A DNA stretch of 64,000 nucleotides, taken from CAZMHL01 sp045605445 (lineage in GTDB: Bacteria > Bacillota > Clostridia > RGIG6154). The translations under genes and the position numbers were made by a program. Shown here piece by piece: positions 7,682 through 16,428 of the stretch. The stretch covers positions 6,821 to 70,820 of the forward strand of contig JAZUPZ010000024.1 of NCBI GenBank assembly GCA_045605445.1, written 5' to 3'. The stretch's first letter is position 1. Each line of letters starts with the position of its first letter. The notes below the pieces were generated by a model that did no database searches, had not been told where the DNA came from, and worked only from the letters and a program-made list of their open reading frames with translations.

Positions 7682-8551
7682 ATGGAAATTCTTCAGTTAA
7701 AATATTTTGTTTCTACCGCAAGATACCAGAGCATTGCAAAAACGGCAAAGGAGTTTATGGTTCCCGCTTCAAGTGTTTCTGTAGCAATTAAAAAGCTCGA
7801 GGAAGAGCTTGAGGTTTCTCTTTTTGACAGAAGCGCAAACAGAATTAAGCTTAACAAAAACGGCGAAATATTTTTTAAGAGCATAAGCCTTTGCGAAAAA
7901 GAACTGAAAAATGTTAAAGCAGAGCTGCTTAACCGCAGTAAAATTCAGAAGGGCGAAATAAAGCTTCTTATTCTTACAAACAGAAGCTCGGTTACCGATG
8001 CCATTGTGGAATTTAAAAACGAATATCCCGACACTTCCTTTACTATTTCTCACGACAGCTTTGCAAAACCCGAAAGCTATGACCTTGTTATCTGCGACAG
8101 CGAAATCGATTCGGAAAGCTTTGAAAAGAAGGAGCTTATAAGGGAGGAAATTTTTCTTGGCGTACACAAAAGCAATCCCCTCTCCAAATACAACTCTGTA
8201 AAACTTACCACCCTTTCTGAGGAAAAATTCATTTCAATGAACAAGGGAAGCAGAATAAGAGAATTTACCGACAGCCTTCTTGAAAATGGCGGAATTTCAC
8301 CTGTTCATGCCATTGAGTGCAGCGACCCTTACTATATTTGCAAATACCTTAAAATGGGGCTGGGAGTTACCTTTTTCCCCTCCGTTTCCTGGAAAAGAGA
8401 AATTGACGATTCAATTAAGCTTCTGAAAATAAACGACGGCGTTTTCCGCACTTCATATTTATACACAAACAAAGCCTGTTCGGACATTGCAAAAATTTTT
8501 AGTCATAATTTAGAGCTTTCCGTAAAAAAGAGCTTTAATTTTTCCGTATAA
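7682..8551 (+). CDS. LysR-family transcriptional regulator
   Basis: A 289-residue regulator. The N-terminal winged helix runs over residues 1-60 (LQLKYFVSTARYQSIAKTAK, then SVSVAIKKLEEEL and LFDRSANRIKLNKNG); the remainder is a type 2 periplasmic-binding-like effector domain. I start at the ATG at 7682, preceded by AAGGAGTGA, rather than the ATG 51 bases upstream. It is divergent from the esterase/exporter operon across 114 bp, which it probably controls. Its effector is unknown. Confidence 0.9.
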   Translation: MEILQLKYFVSTARYQSIAKTAKEFMVPASSVSVAIKKLEEELEVSLFDRSANRIKLNKNGEIFFKSISLCEKELKNVKAELLNRSKIQKGEIKLLILTNRSSVTDAIVEFKNEYPDTSFTISHDSFAKPESYDLVICDSEIDSESFEKKELIREEIFLGVHKSNPLSKYNSVKLTTLSEEKFISMNKGSRIREFTDSLLENGGISPVHAIECSDPYYICKYLKMGLGVTFFPSVSWKREIDDSIKLLKINDGVFRTSYLYTNKACSDIAKIFSHNLELSVKKSFNFSV

Positions 8552-8586
8552 AAAAGGCTGAACGTTGATTACGTTCAGCCTTTTTT
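8551..8586. terminator. Bidirectional terminator
   Basis: AAAAAGGCTGAACG pairs with CGTTCAGCCTTTTT between the convergent LysR and symporter genes. A/T runs on both sides let it serve both strands. Confidence 0.85.
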
Positions 8587-8589
8587 GTC

Positions 8590-10140
8590 TTATTCTTCGT
8601 TATAGCATTCGAAAATTTCTTCAACTCTTTCAGAGTCTTTATTCTTTGTAAATACACTTATTAGAGGAACAACAACCATTGAAACCGCCATTGCGGAAAC
8701 GCCCATTTCGGGAGACATTTTTGCAGCTGTTGCAAAATCGGAATTAAGTGTAATTACTAAAGTTGCAATACCTACAACCAGCAAGCCTGAAAGAATACCT
8801 GCATATGCGCCTGCTTTTGTAATTTTCTTTGAGAAAAGGCCCCAGATGTAAGGTCCGATAAAGCAGCCTGAAACAATACCCCAGGAGAAGGACATAAGGC
8901 TTACGATAATCGGAATATTCTGAGTTGCAAAGATAAAGGAGCATGCAACGAATACAAGGCAAAGAATTCTTGTAAGAAGCATCTGGCTTTCGGGTTTTGT
9001 TTCTTTTCTTCTTACTGCAGGAATAAGGTCAACTGCAACTGCAGATGCAGAGGTTAATACAACTGCCTCTAAGGTTGACATTGAAGCCGAGAGAAGAAGA
9101 ATCATAATTACCGCAAGAAGGATAATTCCCAATGTTCCGCCACCTAAAACCTCCATAAGAACGGCAGGAATAACAGAGTCAACTCCGCCTTCGGGAAGAA
9201 CGCCGCCAAGGATAAGTCTTGAGGTGCTTCCGATAAGGTATGCGCCGCATCCGATAATAACACAGAAAAGAGTAGAAATAATTGTTCCTCTCTTGATAGC
9301 CGCTGTATCCTTAATTGCATAGAACTTACCGATCATCTGAGGAAGTCCCCAGGTACCAAAGCTTGTAAGCATAATGTTAAAGCAAAGGAATTTAAAGGAT
9401 GAACCGCCGAAGATATTTGTAAGCTGTGAACCTGTAATAGGATTAGGATCTCCGGGAACTGTTTTAAAGCTGCTTAAGTTTTCAATAAGTCCTGAAATTC
9501 CGCCTACAGCATCATGTCCTAAAACTGCCAAAATAAGACAAATAACGCCGACAATCATAATTATACCCTGAACAAGGTCTGTATAAGCTGTTGCAATGTA
9601 TCCGCCTGCAACAAGGTAAACCGCTGTAAGGCACGCAATAATAAGCATCCAAACCCAGGTTTCAACCCCGGGGAAAACTGCGCTGAAGAGCGAACCCAGA
9701 CCTTTGTAAACTGCCGCTGAATAAGGAACAAGGAACACGAAAATAATAACTGCCGCCAGGATTTTCATACCTTTTGAAGCATATCTTTTTTCAAAATAAT
9801 CAGGCATTGTTCTGGCATTGAGCTTTTTGGTCATTTTTCTTGTTCTGTTTGCAAACAGAAGCCAGGAGAGCAAGCAACCGAGTACCGCATTACCGATACC
9901 AATCCAGATGCTGCCAAGACCAATGTTCCAGCCGTGCTGACCTGCGTAGCCAACGAAAACTACCGCAGAAAAATATGTAGTACCGTAAGCAAAGGCGGTA
10001 ACCCATGCTCCGATGTTCCTGCCACCGATAAGGAATCCGTCAAGAGTTTTTGACTTACCGTAGCTGATACAGCCGATAAGCGCCATTGTAATTGCATAAA
10101 TGCCAAGAGCAATGATTGTGTAAAGTTGTGCATTTGTCAT
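8590..10140 (-). CDS. Sodium:solute symporter (SSS family)
   Basis: A 516-residue membrane protein with about thirteen helices. The N-terminal pattern SKTLDGFLIGGRNIGAWVTAFAYGTTYFSAVVFVGYAG is the sodium-binding helix region of the SSS family (PutP, PanF, SglT). MPDYFEKRYASKGMK and GGYIATAYTDLVQGIIM are further family signatures. It imports an organic solute with Na+; proline, pantothenate or a sugar acid are all possible. I choose the ATG at 10140 with GGAGG at good spacing rather than the start 90 bases upstream. It is divergent from a LysR gene over 118 bp. Confidence 0.88.
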   Translation of the reverse strand: MTNAQLYTIIALGIYAITMALIGCISYGKSKTLDGFLIGGRNIGAWVTAFAYGTTYFSAVVFVGYAGQHGWNIGLGSIWIGIGNAVLGCLLSWLLFANRTRKMTKKLNARTMPDYFEKRYASKGMKILAAVIIFVFLVPYSAAVYKGLGSLFSAVFPGVETWVWMLIIACLTAVYLVAGGYIATAYTDLVQGIIMIVGVICLILAVLGHDAVGGISGLIENLSSFKTVPGDPNPITGSQLTNIFGGSSFKFLCFNIMLTSFGTWGLPQMIGKFYAIKDTAAIKRGTIISTLFCVIIGCGAYLIGSTSRLILGGVLPEGGVDSVIPAVLMEVLGGGTLGIILLAVIMILLLSASMSTLEAVVLTSASAVAVDLIPAVRRKETKPESQMLLTRILCLVFVACSFIFATQNIPIIVSLMSFSWGIVSGCFIGPYIWGLFSKKITKAGAYAGILSGLLVVGIATLVITLNSDFATAAKMSPEMGVSAMAVSMVVVPLISVFTKNKDSERVEEIFECYNEE

Positions 10141-10258
10141 TTGAATTTCCTCCAAGTATTGCTTTTTTCTGTAACTTAGTATATAATGCTTTTCAGTATT
10201 AGTCAAACGAATGATTTTGATGTTTACCATCTAAATTTTCGATAGCGGAGGAAATATT

Positions 10259-11149
10259 ATGGAATTACGCAATTTAATTACCTTTATAAACGTAGCAGAG
10301 CTTGGCAGTTTCACCAAAGCGGCAGAGCAGCTTGATTATTCACAGTCAACAATTTCATTTCAGATAAAACAGCTTGAAGAAGAGCTTGGTTGCCTTTTGT
10401 TCGAAAGAATAAATCACACCATAACTCTTACAGAAAGAGGCCGTGAGCTTGTATCTTACGCCCATCAGATTCGCACATTAACAGAGGAATTCAAGGAAAA
10501 TCTTGAAGAGGAAAAGGATTTCAGCGGTCATATTCACGTTGTTACTCCCGATTCCGTCTGTGATAATATGATCAACCGCAGTTATATAGGCTTTCACAAT
10601 AAATATCCCTCCATTTCCGTTAAGCTCACCACCGCCGACACCACGGTTATGTTTGATATGCTTGACCATAACGAGGCCGACGTTGTCATTACCCTTGATA
10701 GTCACTCCTACAACAAGGACTACGTTATTGCAAAAGAGGAGCCTCTTTCAATGCACTTTGTAGCAAATACAAAATCAAAATTTGCAGGTGCTGCAAACCT
10801 TTCTATTCAGGATATTATAAACGAGCCTTTCATTCTTACAGAATACGGGCAGGGCTACAGAAGAGTTTTTGACAAGGAGCTTGCAAAAAAATCTCTGGAA
10901 ATAACTCCCATACTTGAAATAGGAAGAACGGATATAATAACCTCACTTATAGCCCAGGGAAATATGCTTTCATATCTGCCGGATTTTGTTACCGAGAATA
11001 TGATAAAATCAGGTAACTTATGTTACCTTGACGTATGCGATATGAACATTGAAATATGGAAGCAGCTTATTTACCACAAAAACAAATGGATGTCAAAAAG
11101 CCTTAAAATTTTTATTGATTACATAAAAGAAAATGAATTTTCAAACTGA
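10259..11149 (+). CDS. LysR-family transcriptional regulator (CysL/CynR-like)
   Basis: A 296-residue LysR protein with HTH residues 1-60 (FINVAELGSFTKAAEQLDYSQSTISFQIKQLEEELG, LFERINHTITLTERG) and an effector-binding domain beyond residue 90. The start has GGAGG seven bases upstream. Its divergence from the symporter gene suggests it responds to the transported solute. It is independent of the LysR at 7682: the HTH and effector domains differ clearly. Confidence 0.9.
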   Translation: MELRNLITFINVAELGSFTKAAEQLDYSQSTISFQIKQLEEELGCLLFERINHTITLTERGRELVSYAHQIRTLTEEFKENLEEEKDFSGHIHVVTPDSVCDNMINRSYIGFHNKYPSISVKLTTADTTVMFDMLDHNEADVVITLDSHSYNKDYVIAKEEPLSMHFVANTKSKFAGAANLSIQDIINEPFILTEYGQGYRRVFDKELAKKSLEITPILEIGRTDIITSLIAQGNMLSYLPDFVTENMIKSGNLCYLDVCDMNIEIWKQLIYHKNKWMSKSLKIFIDYIKENEFSN

Positions 11150-11150
11150 C

Positions 11151-11192
11151 AAAAACCTCTCAACGGCTCATACAGCCCTGAGAGGTTTTTTA
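11151..11192. terminator. Bidirectional terminator
   Basis: AAAAACCTCTC pairs with GAGAGGTTTTT, with an inner GGCT/AGCC stem, between the convergent LysR and cardiolipin synthase genes. Confidence 0.85.
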
Positions 11193-11196
11193 TACT

Positions 11197-12762
11197 TTAC
11201 AGCAACGGGGCAAAAATCCTTATAAGTGAGCGGATAAATCTCTGCCACAGAGTTGTTTTTATCATATCGGGGGTTATTCTTATGCTCTTTTTTACAGTTT
11301 CATCCATATCCTTTTTCATATCCGAAAAGGAGGAGCATTTGTACATCCAGATGCCGTTTTCAAAGTGATGAACAAGGCTTCTGTAATCAAGATTTATGGT
11401 TCCCGTCATTGCATATTCCCCGTCGCAGATATAATTTTTGGCATGAACAAATCCGGGCTTGTATTCATAAATTTTTACTCCTGCCTCCATAAGACGGGGG
11501 TAAAAGCTTTTGGTCATTGCAAAAACAAGCTTTTTATCGGGAATATGGGGAACAATTATTTTAACGTCAACTCCCCTTAGTGCCGCATTTTCAATGTCCT
11601 GGCAAAGGTCATTGTCAATTATTAAATAAGGCGACATCATATACATATATTTTGTTGAAGAGTTTACCATATTCTGAATAACGCTTTTTCCCACTCTTCT
11701 TTTAAAAATAGGGCGGGGGCCGTCGCCAAAGGGAACTACATATCCCTTTTCCTCCTGTACGGAAATGCCGGGGAACTGATTGTGCTTTATCTTTTTAACT
11801 GTTTTTACGTTAATTCCGAAGTCTACCCAGAACAATTTCGTAAGCTCGTTTACCGCTTCCCCCTCAAGCCTTATTCCCGTATCCTTCCAGTGCCCGTATT
11901 TTTTGATTTTGTTTATATATTCATCTGCAAGGTTAACTCCGCCGGTGTAGCCTATATACCCGTCGATAATCATAAGCTTTCTGTGGCTTCTGTTGTTGAA
12001 TTCGCTGTCTGCATCGCCTTTAAGCCTTGAAAAAGGCGTTGCTTCAATTCCCCACTTTTCAAGAATTCTGCTGTAATTTCCCGGCAGGGTTGACATACAG
12101 CCAACGTCGTCGTAAATTATCCTTACTTCCAGACCATTTGCGGCTTTTTCCTTTAAAATTTCAAGAATGGAATTCCAGAAAATCCCCTCTTCTATAATAA
12201 AATATTCAAGATAAATAAACTTTTCCGCTCTTTTTAAATCTTTAAGCATACCTGAAAACATTTCCTCACCGCTTGAAAAATAAGTCTGCTTTGTATTTGT
12301 AAAAAGATGAGTTTCTGCAATGTTGCACAGCATTTTCGCCTGATTGTATGCTCCCGTGCTTTCACTTTTAAGCTTTTCAAAAAGCTCTTTGTCATTCTTC
12401 CTGTAGCTTCTGTCTTTTATTTCCTTAAGCCTTTTTACATACTTTTTCTTAAGCTTTCTTGAATAAAACATAAAATAAAGCATAAAGCCCGCCACCGGCA
12501 GAATAAGCACAAACAACAGCCAGGGAATTTTATAGTCGGGATTATCATCAGAGGCAACAATTTTTATTACGCAGGCAAACTGAGTAAGCGCCGCAGCAAC
12601 ATAAAAAAAGGGCACGCGGAAGCACAAAAAGATAACTATTCCGATAATTGTCGCAATTTCAAAAACAGTAAGCATTATTGCAAGAATATACCTTACCGGG
12701 ATATAGTTTATTTCTTTTTCTGTTTTCTGATTGTTTACATAAAACTTAATTTTCTTTTTCAC
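11197..12762 (-). CDS. cls: Cardiolipin synthase (phospholipase D superfamily)
   Basis: A 521-residue membrane enzyme that joins two phosphatidylglycerols into cardiolipin. It has two N-terminal hydrophobic helices (YILAIMLTVFEIATIIGIVIF and the next) and a KKKYVKRLKEIK cytoplasmic linker. The two HKD catalytic motifs are HRKLMIIDGYIGYTGGVNLAD in the middle and HAKNYICDGEYAMTGTINLD near the C-terminus. I place the start at the GTG at 12762, with CGGGAG seven bases upstream. The longer ATG at 12819 lies inside the -35 element of this gene's own promoter and cannot be transcribed from it. Confidence 0.9.
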   Translation of the reverse strand: MKKKIKFYVNNQKTEKEINYIPVRYILAIMLTVFEIATIIGIVIFLCFRVPFFYVAAALTQFACVIKIVASDDNPDYKIPWLLFVLILPVAGFMLYFMFYSRKLKKKYVKRLKEIKDRSYRKNDKELFEKLKSESTGAYNQAKMLCNIAETHLFTNTKQTYFSSGEEMFSGMLKDLKRAEKFIYLEYFIIEEGIFWNSILEILKEKAANGLEVRIIYDDVGCMSTLPGNYSRILEKWGIEATPFSRLKGDADSEFNNRSHRKLMIIDGYIGYTGGVNLADEYINKIKKYGHWKDTGIRLEGEAVNELTKLFWVDFGINVKTVKKIKHNQFPGISVQEEKGYVVPFGDGPRPIFKRRVGKSVIQNMVNSSTKYMYMMSPYLIIDNDLCQDIENAALRGVDVKIIVPHIPDKKLVFAMTKSFYPRLMEAGVKIYEYKPGFVHAKNYICDGEYAMTGTINLDYRSLVHHFENGIWMYKCSSFSDMKKDMDETVKKSIRITPDMIKTTLWQRFIRSLIRIFAPLL

Positions 12763-12790
12763 AGCTCTGCTCCCGTTCTTTATTACTATT

Positions 12791-12819
12791 ATTATACTTT
12801 TTAAAAAATTGTATGTCAA
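12791..12819 (-). promoter_or_regulatory. Consensus promoter of cls
   Basis: On the minus strand, TTGACA (12814-12819), a 17-bp spacer, and TATAAT (12791-12796). A perfect match to the sigma-A consensus. It rules out the upstream ATG as a start for cls. Confidence 0.85.
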
Positions 12820-12840
12820 ATAACAGATTTCATATTTTTG

Positions 12841-12869
12841 TTGTAAAATGGCGGATTTTGTGATAAAAT
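12841..12869 (+). promoter_or_regulatory. Promoter of acyltransferase/ligase operon
   Basis: TTGTAA (12841-12846), a 17-bp spacer, TAAAAT (12864-12869), placed 31 bp before the start codon and back-to-back with the cls promoter. Confidence 0.6.
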
Positions 12870-12900
12870 TGTGTAAAAAGGTTAAAAAGAGGTTGAAACT

Positions 12901-13770
12901 ATGAAAAAAAGAAAATGGGGCGATCGCAGAGACGCCGCTTTAATAAAAAACGTGGACTCTGTGCATTTCATTATGCCCCACATTTTTCCCAACAGATGTG
13001 ACAATGAAGCATTTATTTCCGAAAGAATTGACCTTACGAATCTTGAAGCATACCTTGAAAAGAAAAATGCAGACAATCCGGAATATAAATACAATATGTT
13101 CCAGGTAATTGTCACCTCTGCCTTAAAGGCTTTTACTTTAAGACCGAAGATGAACATTTTTGTTAAGAACAGACATTATTATCAGCGAAACGAAATTACT
13201 GCAGCCTTCACCGTTAAAAAAATCTTTTCGGACGAGGGCGGCGAAAGCCTTGCTTTTATTCATGCAAAGGAAGAAGATACAATTGACACAATTCACGACA
13301 AGCTTTACAAAAAAATTTCCCGTTGCAAATCGGAAGACCAGAACGAAAGCACAGAAGACAGTATGGACTTTTTCAACAAAATGCCAAGCTTTCTTTCCAG
13401 ATTTCTTATTAACATTGTAAGATTTTTAGACGAGCACGGCTGGGTTCCCAAAGCTTTTATTGCCAACGACCCTTACCACGCCTCCGTTCTTTTGACAAAC
13501 CTTGGCTCAATTAAGCTCCACGCAGGCTATCATCATCTTTCAAACTGGGGAACAACCTCTGTTTTTGTAATTGTGGGCGAAAGAAAAAAACGCCCCTTCT
13601 TCAACGAGGACGGCTCCTTTGAAATGAAAGACAGCGTTGATATAGGCCTTACAATTGACGAAAGAATTGCCGACGGCTATTACTATTCAAAAACCGTAAG
13701 ACTCCTTAAAAAGCTTCTGGAAAATCCTGAGCTTCTTGATAAGCCGTTGAAAGAAGAGGTAGATTACTAA
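12901..13770 (+). CDS. E2/CAT-fold acyltransferase-like protein lacking the catalytic histidine
   Basis: A 289-residue protein resembling the catalytic domain of 2-oxoacid dehydrogenase E2 and chloramphenicol acetyltransferase, but with no lipoyl or E1/E3-binding domain. Family features are LTNLGSIKLHAGYHHLSNWGTTSVFVIVGERK and a C-terminal motif TIDERIADGYYY. In E2 and CAT this last motif reads DHRxxDG with the histidine as catalytic base; here glutamate replaces it, so ordinary catalysis is doubtful. The stop overlaps the start of the acyl-CoA ligase by one base (TAATG). It may accept or sense the acyl-CoA made by the ligase. Confidence 0.72.
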   Translation: MKKRKWGDRRDAALIKNVDSVHFIMPHIFPNRCDNEAFISERIDLTNLEAYLEKKNADNPEYKYNMFQVIVTSALKAFTLRPKMNIFVKNRHYYQRNEITAAFTVKKIFSDEGGESLAFIHAKEEDTIDTIHDKLYKKISRCKSEDQNESTEDSMDFFNKMPSFLSRFLINIVRFLDEHGWVPKAFIANDPYHASVLLTNLGSIKLHAGYHHLSNWGTTSVFVIVGERKKRPFFNEDGSFEMKDSVDIGLTIDERIADGYYYSKTVRLLKKLLENPELLDKPLKEEVDY

Positions 13771-15503
13771 TGGCAAAGATAACTGCAAAAACTCCCTGGG
13801 CGGAGCATATGGGCGATGTACCCCTTCATCTTGATTATTTTGAAGGCTCAATGGCAGAAGCTGTAATGTTAATTGCAGAAAAATATCCGCATCACATTGC
13901 TTTTGATTTTATGGGCAAGACGACAACATACTCAAAGCTCGTTTCCCAGGTGGAAAAATGTGCCAAAGCTCTCAAGACAATCGGTGTACGTGAAGGCGAC
14001 AAGGTTACCATCGCAATGCCCAACTGCCCTCAGGCAATTTATATGTTCTATGCCATAAATTTAGTGGGCGGAATTGCAAATATGATTCATCCCCTTTCTG
14101 CGGAAAAGGAAATTGAATTTTATCTGAACGAATCGCAGAGTGTTACCGCAATTACACTTGACCAGTTCTACAATAAATTTGAAAACATAAGAAAAAACAC
14201 AAGTGTTGTTAACATTATTATTGCAAGTATCAAGGATGAACTTTCAAAGCCCATCAAAGCGGGGTATATGCTTACAGAGGGAAGAAAAATCCAGAAAATC
14301 CCTGCAGATGCTCCCATTATCCGCTGGAATGAGTTTATGAATCTTTCAAAGCACTGCTTCTACAACTACAAGGTTAAAAGATGCGGTGATGATCCCGCAG
14401 TTATTCTCTACTCGGGTGGAACAACAGGTACATCAAAAGGTATTGTTCTCACAAACAAAAACTTCAATGCACTGGGGCAGCAAGTCATTGCTGCAAACGA
14501 AATGTTCAGACCCGGAGATAAGATGCTTGCCGCAATGCCGATTTTCCACGGCTTCGGGCTTGGCGTTTGTATTCACACAATGCTTTCTCAGGGCGGAAGG
14601 TGTATTTTAGTACCAAGATTCACACCCAAAAGCTACGGCAAACTGATTACGAGCCAAAAGTGTAACTTCATCGCAGGTGTACCTACGCTTTATGAAGCAC
14701 TTTTAAGACTTCCCGACATGGACAAGGCTGACCTTTCAAACTTAAAAGGCGTGTTCTCGGGCGGTGACTCACTTTCAATTGAACTTAAAAAGAAGCTTGA
14801 CAAATTCCTGCTTGACCATAAATGTATGATTCAGGTACGCGAAGGCTACGGCACAACAGAAACCGTTACCGCCTGCTGCCTCACCCCTGCTCATATGTAC
14901 AAAAAAGGCAGTATCGGAATTCCTTTCCCGGATACATATATAAAAATTGTTGAACCTGATACAGACAAAGAGCTTCCATATGGCGAAGAGGGTGAAATTC
15001 TCCTTGCAGGACCGACTGTTATGAAAGAATATATGAATCATCCCGGTGAAACCGCTCAAACCCTGAGAACTCACGCAGACGGTCTTACCTGGGTTTACAC
15101 AGGTGACCTGGGTTCTATGGATTCAGAAGGCTTCATTTACTTCAAGGGAAGAGCAAAAAGAATGATTATAACGTCAGGATACAATGTTTATCCCGCACAG
15201 CTTGAAAACATTTTAGATGCTCACGAATATGTGCAGATGAGCTGTGTTATCGGTGTTCCCGACCCTTATAAAATTCAGAAAGTAAAAGCTTTTGTTAAAC
15301 TTGCGGCAAACATTCCTGCAAGTGAGGACACAAAACAGGAAATTCTCGGTTACTGCAGAAAGAACATTGCAAAATATTCAATGCCCTATGACATTGAATT
15401 CAGAGAAGAGCTTCCTAAAACATTAGTCGGCAAGGTTGCTTACCGTCAGCTTGAAGAGGAAGAACTTGCAAAAACTGAAAAAGAAAAAATTGAAAATGTA
15501 TAA
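13770..15503 (+). CDS. AMP-forming acyl-CoA ligase (class I adenylate-forming enzyme)
   Basis: A 577-residue enzyme activating a carboxylic acid as acyl-AMP then acyl-CoA. The P-loop is LYSGGTTGTSKGIVLTNKN near residue 210; YGTTET is present near residue 360; YTGDLGSMDSEGFIYFKGR and KRMIITSGYNVYP are the A7/A8 hinge motifs; and PKTLVGKVAYRQ holds the C-terminal catalytic lysine. Length fits long- or medium-chain acyl-CoA synthetases. Coupled by a one-base overlap to the E2-like gene, it is likely to supply that protein's substrate. The acid substrate cannot be read from sequence. Confidence 0.88.
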   Translation: MAKITAKTPWAEHMGDVPLHLDYFEGSMAEAVMLIAEKYPHHIAFDFMGKTTTYSKLVSQVEKCAKALKTIGVREGDKVTIAMPNCPQAIYMFYAINLVGGIANMIHPLSAEKEIEFYLNESQSVTAITLDQFYNKFENIRKNTSVVNIIIASIKDELSKPIKAGYMLTEGRKIQKIPADAPIIRWNEFMNLSKHCFYNYKVKRCGDDPAVILYSGGTTGTSKGIVLTNKNFNALGQQVIAANEMFRPGDKMLAAMPIFHGFGLGVCIHTMLSQGGRCILVPRFTPKSYGKLITSQKCNFIAGVPTLYEALLRLPDMDKADLSNLKGVFSGGDSLSIELKKKLDKFLLDHKCMIQVREGYGTTETVTACCLTPAHMYKKGSIGIPFPDTYIKIVEPDTDKELPYGEEGEILLAGPTVMKEYMNHPGETAQTLRTHADGLTWVYTGDLGSMDSEGFIYFKGRAKRMIITSGYNVYPAQLENILDAHEYVQMSCVIGVPDPYKIQKVKAFVKLAANIPASEDTKQEILGYCRKNIAKYSMPYDIEFREELPKTLVGKVAYRQLEEEELAKTEKEKIENV

Positions 15504-15504
15504 C

Positions 15505-15536
15505 AAAAAGCAGCTTTTTAAAAAGCTGCTTTTTTA
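15505..15536. terminator. Bidirectional terminator
   Basis: AAAAAGCAGCTTTTT pairs with AAAAAGCTGCTTTTT between the convergent ligase and DMT transporter genes. Confidence 0.85.
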
Positions 15537-15543
15537 TTTTATC

Positions 15544-16422
15544 TTACAAAAAATTCATCATTATAATTGAGGCTATGCCGATTAAAATACCGACTGTGTT
15601 CTTAAGCTTAAGTTTTTCTTTAAAGAACATTGCGCCTACCAGAGCTGATGCTATAATTCCCGAACCGCAAGTTACCGGGAACAATATTGCCGCGTGAACC
15701 CTGCCCGCAAGAAATGCTATGATAAGCTGAAGTGCAAAGCCTAAAACTGCCGCTACTCCTCCGAATATATACCCTGTTTCCGGCATTTTTGAATTCTGTT
15801 CTTTTCCTTTGAAGAAAGGAAGCATAACACCAAAAAGAAGTGCCGCAAAAACATAAGATAAAACCATATACATCAGCGAATTTCCGTCAGGCACATAGTT
15901 TGCAAACAACTGTGCGGAAACATTTCCAAAGCCCGATGAAAGTAAAACACCAAGAAGCACCACAAAGGTTACTGCAGTGAATTTTCTGTTTGTGCCGTTA
16001 TCTTTTGTTGATGTTATAAGGTAAACGCCGATAAAAAATACCACAAGACCGATTATTTTCCCGATTGTTATAGCATCACCCATAAAAACTGCGCCGTAAA
16101 TTACCGGTACAATAAGACTTGCCGATGCAAAAAGAGAGTTTATTGCAACAGTTGTAATCTGAAATGCATAAGTGCCGAGATATCCGCAGATAAAAAGCAT
16201 TGCACCAAACATAAAGGAAATTAAAATTGTATATAGGTCAAAGTGGATTTTTCCTCCTCCGATAATAAGTGCAACGGCACCCACAACCGCCCCAACAAAA
16301 TATCTGAACAAGTTGTATTTTGTCATAAACAACATTCCGTCAAGACCTACACTTGCTCTTTTTTCAGAATATTTATAAGGAAAATATCCTATTGCCACAA
16401 TCAATAATAATATATAAGCCAT
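15544..16422 (-). CDS. EamA/DMT-family transporter of the uronate module
   Basis: A 292-residue membrane protein with ten helices, two EamA repeats, and a terminal helix pair ending GIASIIMMNFL. The arrangement resembles multidrug/metabolite and some sugar DMT permeases (RhaT/GRP-like). It begins six bases after the GH88 stop on the same strand, so it is the last gene of the GH88 operon. That context suggests it moves a uronic acid or oligosaccharide product. Direction and substrate unproven. Confidence 0.8.
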   Translation of the reverse strand: MAYILLLIVAIGYFPYKYSEKRASVGLDGMLFMTKYNLFRYFVGAVVGAVALIIGGGKIHFDLYTILISFMFGAMLFICGYLGTYAFQITTVAINSLFASASLIVPVIYGAVFMGDAITIGKIIGLVVFFIGVYLITSTKDNGTNRKFTAVTFVVLLGVLLSSGFGNVSAQLFANYVPDGNSLMYMVLSYVFAALLFGVMLPFFKGKEQNSKMPETGYIFGGVAAVLGFALQLIIAFLAGRVHAAILFPVTCGSGIIASALVGAMFFKEKLKLKNTVGILIGIASIIMMNFL

Positions 16423-16428
16423 AAGTTC

